Shown: piece by piece, positions 56,591 to 64,000 of the stretch
Numbering within the stretch: the stretch's first letter is position 1
Layout: every line of letters starts with the position of its first letter
Translations under genes and position numbers: made by a program
From: Chimonanthus salicifolius
Taxonomy: Eukaryota; Streptophyta; Magnoliopsida; Laurales; Calycanthaceae
Direction: 5' to 3'
NCBI GenBank assembly: GCA_013350335.1
Contig: CM023539.1
Span: forward strand, 42,952,631 to 43,016,630
Length of the DNA stretch: 64,000 nucleotides
Notes under the pieces: model-generated
What the model was told of the DNA's origin: nothing
Database searches by the model: none
The model's input: only the letters and a program-made list of their open reading frames with translations

Positions 56591-59500
56591 TCACACAGAA
56601 ACGCTTTGCATTTTAGGCACTATATCTGTATCCAAGAAACCCAATTCAGATTCAAGTTTTCTCAATGAAGATTTTAAACCCTCATATGAATGGAGGAAAC
56701 CTTCTGAATTGCCTTCCATGCTCTGAATAACTGCACGTAAACCATCAACTCCTCCAGATATTTTCTGAGCTGCCTGTTTCATAGAAGAAACCTCTTGAGG
56801 TGGATAAACACATGCTCCAAGCTCATCAATTTGAATGCCTAACCCTTTACACATCTCCAACAACCTCTCCAAGGAGTCCACGCAATCACTGCTGTCATTC
56901 AGATCATTTCGTTGCTTAAGCAGTGTAGTAACAAAGCGGATAAGCTCTTTGATGACTAGAAGGGTGTCAGACACGATCGCAATAACTGACTGGGCAACCA
57001 TCATCTCATTAGGTGATAGGTCACTACCAAAATCCCCCCCACTTGAACTATCTTCATCATGGGGCTTCCCAGATGCCAGTGTCTGGAGCTTCATCGGGAA
57101 CCCTGTCCTCTGAACCATTAGCAGATGAAATGGAGCCCGGCTTTAGCTCTTTCATCTCTCGGAGTACGTCTTTTACTGGATACTGCAACCTGTGTTATTG
57201 CTCGTCCAATAGCCGTGTAGTTAGTGGTGGGAGTTTTCTTGAGGGCACCACAAGCCTCCCAAACAGCACCCGCTAGCTGTGGAATTGATAGTTTCTGATT
57301 TGCATTGGGATACTCTGCATGGAATCCATGTAAAGCAAAGAAATCACCCTCCTTGGAGAGTAGCCACACATGACTCATTTGGACAATGTGCTGTCAAATA
57401 TGATCGTGAACACTTCCAAATTCTTGCCACTACTACAATGAATCATAAATTCAGTAATGATATATAGATTAGGAACAGTCTATAGCTAGTAAAAGCTCAC
57501 TGTTTGGTTAGGTTTCTAGTTTGCATGACTATCCAGACCAATAAATTGGGTTTCAGTGTGGATGGCATGTGAACACAATCTCCAGGGCGGGAATCACAAC
57601 CATTCAATTGCTGATTAGAAAATAGATAATAAGAGAATAAAAAAAATACAACTTCATGTTATGTCTCAAGCCATCTCAAGATAAGACACCAAATGCTGGA
57701 TGGATGGGACCTTAAAAGCCTGAGTTTTTCTATAAATGGGAAAGGGCCCATTGTATAACAGTTTGAAAACCTAAACTTTGGAACTCATTATGTTTCGAAA
57801 CTTCGATCAAGCAGTAGTACAGTACATCCTTGTGAACTTGAGCATGTAATTGTCTTGTGCAATAAATATAACCATATCAGGAGTTCAAGCATACCATATG
57901 AAGATACAGCTTCTTTAAATAATGAAAGGCTATCATCCATAACTTGCTTTGCAGATGCATGGATACTGGCTCGAAGAGTGGGACCAGCACCAACCATACT
58001 TCCATGGCATAGCAATAGGAAGCCCTGAAGCATATTGCAGTATACACCCATGTTTTCCTCCAATTCTCTTGCATCAGGTGTTTCTCCACTCCATAACATT
58101 CCAGCTGCATCATCAAAAGGAAGCTTAATAAAATTGAATCCATGAAATTTGTTACGACTCTCTCTATGTACAAAATATGTTAACGTTCTATAAATCATGA
58201 TATAACCAAAGCCCTATACATACACAATAATGGTTGCAAGTTCATGCCACCATCTGAAAAGAGAGTAATAGGTGTTAGCTGAGAGTAATTACTAAGAAGT
58301 GCAACTGATGGCTTACAGTTCAGTAAGATGTTTACCAACAACTATCAACAATCACTAATTAGTGCAACTAATAATTCACAGCTCTTATCATGTAATCAGT
58401 GAAACTCATGGAAACAATTTCATTTTTCCAGTTTTATTCAATCGGATGGTTTGTACGTTCAATTCAACCATTCCACAAGAGAAGTGCTTAAACATTAAAA
58501 ATCAATTTTCAATGCAACTCAATCCCCCTCCACTATTATCCAGTTCAATCAAAGGAAAAATAACTTTAAACCTACATGCAGAGCCTGAATTCACAAAACA
58601 ACTAGAGACATTAACAACCACCCATTCAGAGAAAACCTATAAAATGCATGCTCCAAACCAAGTTGTAAAGAGAGAATTACCAGAGAAGGATCAAAGATAT
58701 ATAGAGGGATTGCAGAGATGCAAAAAGGGAGAACTCAACATATGAGGAGAACGTAGTAGGCCATGTTAGGATGAGTTGGTCCCAGCAAAGAAGTTTTGAA
58801 TTTCAAATAATGAAATGCATATGTGGGCCCTGACTGGACTTTTATCTACCCCACGATTAGCTCATTCATGTTTCATACCAAGAGAGAGGGAGAGAGAGAT
58901 GATACAAGGTGACCTAGAGGGTCTAGGTAAAAATTGTGGTCTGATACACCAATAAGGACTCTCTCTCTCATGCAGGCAAAAAGAGACAGAAGAGACATAC
59001 ATACCTAAAAACAATAAAATTTGGCATTTTCAAACTTATTTTGTTTTTCTGGGGAGTATTGTACTTATATAAACTAATACCTCTGATGCATATTACTGTA
59101 CCTGTGATACATATTGAATTGTCTAAAATCTAATGTAGGGCTCGATACCTTTATTTGTAAGTATGGGAGGGTATTGCTGACAAAAGAAGCACTGAAGATA
59201 CATAAAAAGCATTTTTCAGGACAACTCATCAGCAAAGGAGACTTTTCTAATGCTATCCATTGAGCGAAGCATGGATAAGGGTCAGTTTCAGATAATTTAT
59301 CTTATAAGGGAACAGCATTTATTATGCAATTCAATGTTAATTTCACTCAGTCATGGGAGGAGAAGTTTCTTGCAGAAATGGGTGTCAATTCCATTTCATT
59401 AGCAGACACACCAATGGCTGTAATAGTATCTAAAAGATTCATCTGAAATTCCAGCATGTTCTAGCTGGAACAGAATGGAGTGGAATAAGTTGGATCCTGC

Positions 59501-62331
59501 CAGAATGGTCATAATAAGTCACAACTCAAAGTAATTAGATTTTTCATTCTCCTTTTTATGGTGAATTCTTCATTATGAAAATCTACAAACTCATTTTTAA
59601 ACAAACCTAGTAGTTTATTGGCATACTCAAGTAGGATATCCAAAACGTGATTTTTTTTATATTCTGCTCTCTCAATTTCTTGATGCCATCTTTTTCAGAA
59701 TAGCCAAAACGCAAACCAGAACAGCATCCCAAAAAAAATTTAGTTACTTTTTGATGTTTCTTTTCACAGTAGTACAAGAGGGCTTTTGCAATTTTGTTGA
59801 GCTGATGGAAGGAAATACTTACTCGGGTCTTCATTTATCTACCATGTGTGTTGTAACATTGTAGTCCCTTGGTGGTGTTTTAAAGCATTTTAAAGGAATT
59901 TTTTGAATGATTTTAAGCAATTTAAAGGTTTCCGGTTATTATGTTTCATGGTGAGTTACTTCCCATTGTGGTAGCTTCAAAACTGAACTCTCTCTCTTGA
60001 AAGATTTTTTCTTTTAAAAAAATAAATGAAAACTGGAAAAGCATCAAAATTGAACTCTGAAGCACCATTGGAATCCTGAATTTGACGGTATCAGATAACT
60101 AATTCAGAACTTTTGAATGAATGACTTGAATCTTCTTCTGCCCCTGTTGGTACTAAACTATTAGGGGTGTGAATGATTAATAAGGCTATGTTGAATTTTT
60201 CCATTAATAGTTGGGGAGACTCCACTTCTGCAATCAAGTGAAAGGAGAATGGAAGAATGGTTTATGGAGCTTTGTTGATGCAAACAAGCAGATTCATGCT
60301 GTCTCATGTTTGGGGGCAAACGTTCAAGCATGCTCTTTGAAGCACTAATGGGAAGTTAAATTCAATTTTTCCACAATAACACATACAATTCTTGTCCATT
60401 TGCCCTTAATCCTAAGACTTCCCTTTGCAGGATTATGCCCTTTGAGCCTGTTATTATAATTTTAGAGTCTCATCTTCCTTTTAATAACCTTTAAAAAAAA
60501 TGAACGATTCGTATCTTACAATTCATAAGGTATGATAAGATGAACGATTCATATCTATTAACAAATCTTACGATTCCTATAAATAATAGAATTATAAGGT
60601 TATTTGGAATGTGAAAGCATCAAACCTTTTGTTTTGATAGTTTTTAAGGCTTGAGCATTGAGCATTTAAGACCTTTGGATTTTTTAGGGGTTTTTTAATT
60701 CATTATTGACTTTTCACGGTATACTTAGATTATAAACTGGTCTTACACTTTTTGGAGGCTGCAACATTGAAATTTGAGCCCCAATGAACTGATTATATAA
60801 TGTTCACTTGATATTGAAAGAAAGTTGGAGAATTATTTGCATTATTACCTTTTATATATATTTTACATTACTTCATATATTAATATTGTCAGGAAAAAGA
60901 CTTATGAATCTCACGACTCTACACTTTACGATACACGATTTGCAGTTCAAGATGTATAACGATTTTACAATACGATTTGATTTTCACAACATTGATTATT
61001 ATACTTTTAGAGTCTCGGATTCCTTTTAATAACCTTTCAAAAAAGGAAATAGATAAAAAGGTTAATTCCAATGTGTTTTTAGATATGCAATTTTTCAAAT
61101 ACAACCAAACACCAAAAATTGGTAATATTGGATTATCTAGTAAACTCATTTATCCAACAAGCCAAATTCTAGAATTTCTAAACCATCATTGTCATCACTT
61201 ACCCACCACCACCATTGTCATGGAAGCTTGTAACATCTAAGATCAATTTTGTACATTCCGCTTCTGCACTCATCGTTGTTTAGGACCAAATCCTCTATTA
61301 CTATGTAACCTATAAAATGTAACTTCTAACTATGCCATTTCATTCTCCCCCTTCTATTAGGACCTTGAACCATCAAGTGCTCAATTCTTTAAGCAGGGAC
61401 CATTTCTAGACTTTTATGCTAACACCTTACTTGTAGCTTTTGGTGTTTATGCTCTCTTTTTTCTTTTGTTATAGACTATACCTATTTAGCTTCTGAATCT
61501 TTCTAGTTTTTTCTCCACTCCCAGAAGAGTACTTTCCATGACATAGCATTGAACTTCACATTCCACCCCCAAGTTTCCTTATGTATACAACTGTTCTTTA
61601 GAATTAAGCCGTTAAGGATATGTTTGCAATAGATTATTAGGATTAGAGCATGATTCCTTATACTTCTAAAAGCTTTCTCTTACTTAAATTAAGTAAAATA
61701 GGCTTGTTTATCATGTGTGAGTGACATACTAAGCTCTCTTGGAAAAGATTACTTAGAAGTGTTATCCCTAATTACTTCAGAGTGATGTCATGTGTGAGTA
61801 ACTTCCTCATAAACCAATCCATCACAAGACCAAAATGCCAAAAAATAAATAATAATTAATTAATAAAGACAACACAATAGACCAAAATCACCCATAGGCA
61901 ATATATTCAAATGCAAAGAAAGGAAGTCGAAACAACCAAATCCCCCATCATTACAGAAATATTAGAAAAACAAAGAATCCAAAGAAACAAGTTCAACAGG
62001 AAATTCCAACAAAAACTAATAACACAAAAACAGCTCACCAACTGTTGCTTGTTTTGATATCTCATCCCCAACTTTGGTTACTTCAGTCCAATCAACTTTT
62101 TCAAGAGAAGAAGAAACGCTCTCATCCAAAATCTAAGAGAGAGATAAAAAGAAAAAGGGACACAACCAGAAACATAAGCGACTGGAGTCGAGAGCAAGTG
62201 AAATAAAAATGAAAAAGAACTGTGAGGAAATGAGAAGTGGGTAAGAGTTTTAGCACCTGAAACGTATCATGGATTATTTGGGAGTGGGAATTGAGAGCTT
62301 TGGTGAGCTGGTTTCTGCTGCCTTTCCCCAT
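56591..62331 (-). CDS. CCNDBP1: Cyclin-D1-binding protein 1 homologue (GCIP family), with two apparent frame shifts in the last exon
   Basis: Minus-strand exons are 62331-62257, 62132-62039, 58104-57895 and 57314-56591. Introns are GT-AG in phases 0, 1 and 1. The product would be about 366 residues. Exon 1 reads MGKGSRNQLTKALNSHSQII; exon 2 SSSLEKVDWTEVTKVGDEIS; exon 3 GMLWSGETPDARELEENM and LQGFLLLCHGSMVGAGPTL; exon 4 IPQLAGAVWEACGALKKTP, AIGRAITQVAVS, LSPNEMMVAQSVIAIVSDTL and IDELGACVYPPQE. This is the conserved order of plant CCNDBP1/GCIP-like proteins: helical, with an acidic linker, and in animals binding cyclin D and Grap2. The plant role is poorly known. In exon 4 the frame changes at a T run (57171-57174, AVSSK to DVLREMKEL) and again between about 57061 and 57110 in the acidic linker, possibly at the G run 57061-57064. 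Exon length exceeds an in-frame length by two. Decay or insertion errors are both possible. Confidence 0.9.
58105..62038 (-). other. Intron 2 of the CCNDBP1-like gene (3.9 kb)
   Basis: It lies between the donor GTGAGC at 62038 and the acceptor ATGCAG at 58105. No bounded transposon was found. It has short AG/CT microsatellites near 58885 and 58965 and a recurrent AACGATTCRTATCT-type motif near 60500-60560. Confidence 0.7.
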
Positions 62332-62690
62332 TTTTTATCGCCTTTCCTTCTCTCTGCTATCAATCCTTCGTCAACCTTTCACTCTTACACTGTTTCCGAC
62401 CTTCCGCTGCAGTAATGCCATCGTTATAAGGGTTTTTATTTTTTCCAAATTCCAAACCCCCTTTAAAATTACCATGAGCTTCATCGTGTAAGGTTCAATA
62501 AATTTGGATGACGAAGTTCACTTTTCAATTAAAAAAATTTAATTAAATAATTTTTTTAAGATAACCAAACTTTTAATCTAAGTTGCTAATGATTATATAC
62601 TTTATTTTTAATATATTTGGAGCTAACATTTACTATTAAATTGAGTTATTGAGGTAAGCTATCCATAGTTGTGATAAGATAACCGGTGAA
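62332..62690. other. Upstream region of the CCNDBP1-like gene
   Basis: The first 150 bp are pyrimidine-rich and probably hold the leader and promoter on the minus strand. The rest is AT-rich. Confidence 0.3.
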
Positions 62691-62940
62691 AGTCACAGAA
62701 GATAATATCAGCTGATACGATAATATTTTCTGATATGTATAGGTTTTAAAATTTATATATATCTCGGCCGATACAATACGTATTGATCGATAATCGGTCA
62801 ATATCAGGGCGATATTCGATATATATCGGCCAATATATAACTGATATCGTCTAATATCGATGGTTTTAAGTAAAAAATAAAAATTAAAAATAAGTTTGCG
62901 GCCGATATTTCGTATCGGCCGTTTCCGTTTTTCAACCCTT
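62691..62940. repeat. GATATCGGCC-family element, ends eroded
   Basis: It is dense in GATATCGGCC variants (ATCTCGGCCGATAC, ATATCGGCCAATAT, TTGCGGCCGATATTTCG, CGTATCGGCCG), like the MITE at 1016. The right side ends near TTTTTCAACCCTTGG, close to the family end. No target duplication was found. Confidence 0.6.
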
Positions 62941-63639
62941 GGGTGAAACTATAAAATACTCGAACTTTTGAGACAACGGTCCCATGTGAGGGCACCTTAA
63001 ACCTTAATTGAGGTAGTGTATAATGACTTTTTTTAAGAGAGAGAGAGAGAGTTGTGAACGAAAAACTATGATCGAGAGAGATAATCGTCTCTCCTTTGAT
63101 TTATTACTTTTGAGTAGAGTAGATTAATGTTGAATCCGTGGACGTATCGAAAAGGAACTACGTAAATTTCTGTGTTGTAGTGTTAACTTTCTTCTTCTTT
63201 CGATATTGTTGTTTGTACTTGGATGAAAATGTAATTTTCTCCCAAGAAGACCTACATGCAACTTATGTATACTCTCGAGAAAGAAAATGTGAAAATTAAG
63301 TTGCCATGTTATCCAAGATTTATTGAGATTGATCTTGCTATATCTGAATCTTTTGGTTTCATGCACATACGTTACTCTTCTTCAATTATGTATGGTCATT
63401 TTCTTTAACATTGTTTTTAGAAATAGATTATTTATTCAATATATTATACGTTTCCCATTGTTATTAAAAAAAAAACTGATTAGAATATGATTAAATTTTT
63501 AAATAACTTTAATTGATTAATTAATTTATTTATAAAACAAGTCAATACATTAATTTTTACCATGCACACATAGCACGTACCAATTAGAATGAAAAAATAA
63601 CAGTCGAATATATATATATATATATATATATTGATAGAT
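62941..63639. other. AT-rich intergenic DNA with a TA run
   Basis: A short GA repeat lies near 63038, and about 12 TA units at 63608-63631. No gene is recognised; a frame at 63124-63366 on the minus strand has no known product. Confidence 0.35.
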
Positions 63640-63838
63640 CAAGATGTGCAGGTCTCTTAAAATATCTCTCGCAACACTGCAAGCCTCTCTACCCAGACAC
63701 ACCGAATAATTCTAAAGGGAATGGTCTTTTGAGTGAAGTAGGAATCAAACTCATGACTCCGCCATCACTCAAACCCCTTTGGGTGTTTTAAATATCCCAT
63801 TGACCCAATCACTTAGCCCATATTAATTCCTAAAAAAA
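63640..63838 (-). repeat. SINE-3 copy (minus strand)
   Basis: The minus strand reads GTCATGAGTTTGATTCCTAC (box B-like), AAGACCATTCCCTTTAGAAT, TCGGTGTGTCTGGGTAGAGA in family order. Confidence 0.55.
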
Positions 63839-64000
63839 AATGTATATCATTGAAAAGTTAGAAGTGCTACAGATTTTCTAAGAATTTTCACCGGTAAATG
63901 GCATGGAAGTATGGAACCAAACAATAGAGGTACTGCAGTACTGCTATCTGCATATCAGAAGTATTTATAAATTAATATCACTACTATTATCATTAAATCC

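Overview
The window is AT-rich nuclear DNA from a flowering plant. The evidence is genes split by GT-AG introns, a chloroplast twin-arginine translocase gene, plant-type GT61 glycosyltransferases, a plastid acyl-ACP thioesterase start, and dense plant transposon debris (TRIMs, hAT and Stowaway MITEs, tRNA-derived SINEs, a tRNA-Asp-primed LTR element, L1 and RTE fragments). Multi-kilobase introns packed with repeats suggest a large non-model genome. I cannot name the species.

Layout. (1) 1-359, minus: the 5' coding end of an acyl-ACP thioesterase running off the left edge. (2) 9.9-19.5 kb: two intact GT61 glycosyltransferase genes, tail to tail, each with three exons and identical intron phases, so an inverted duplicate pair of Golgi enzymes. 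(3) 19.5-42.4 kb: no gene, mostly repeats. The main elements are a complete non-autonomous LTR retrotransposon (28859-35322, near-identical LTRs, TSD TTCAC), a three-level nest (TRIM, hAT-like element, TRIM; 37065-39660), a tandem duplication (26.6-28.3 kb) and a 1.3 kb hAT-like element ending about 180 bp before the next gene. (4) 42.5-54.9 kb, plus: a four-exon chloroplast TatC gene whose introns hold a four-LTR TRIM array, hAT and MULE-type MITEs, an L1 3' end and an RTE remnant. (5) 56.6-62.3 kb, minus: a four-exon CCNDBP1-like (cyclin-D1-binding protein / GCIP) gene. (6) 62.3-64 kb: repeats.

The genes do not form a pathway; this is an ordinary plant gene neighbourhood. The TatC and CCNDBP1-like genes converge. 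In this sequence each carries two apparent net +1 frame shifts, although every splice phase otherwise fits. The GT61 pair has none. Either both neighbours are decaying or the sequence has insertion errors there.

I found no convincing new biochemical system. The most unusual items are the TRIM array with an inverted LTR arm, the nested 37-39.7 kb block, the dispersed GATATCGGCC-rich hAT MITE family, and the very young LTR element without coding capacity.
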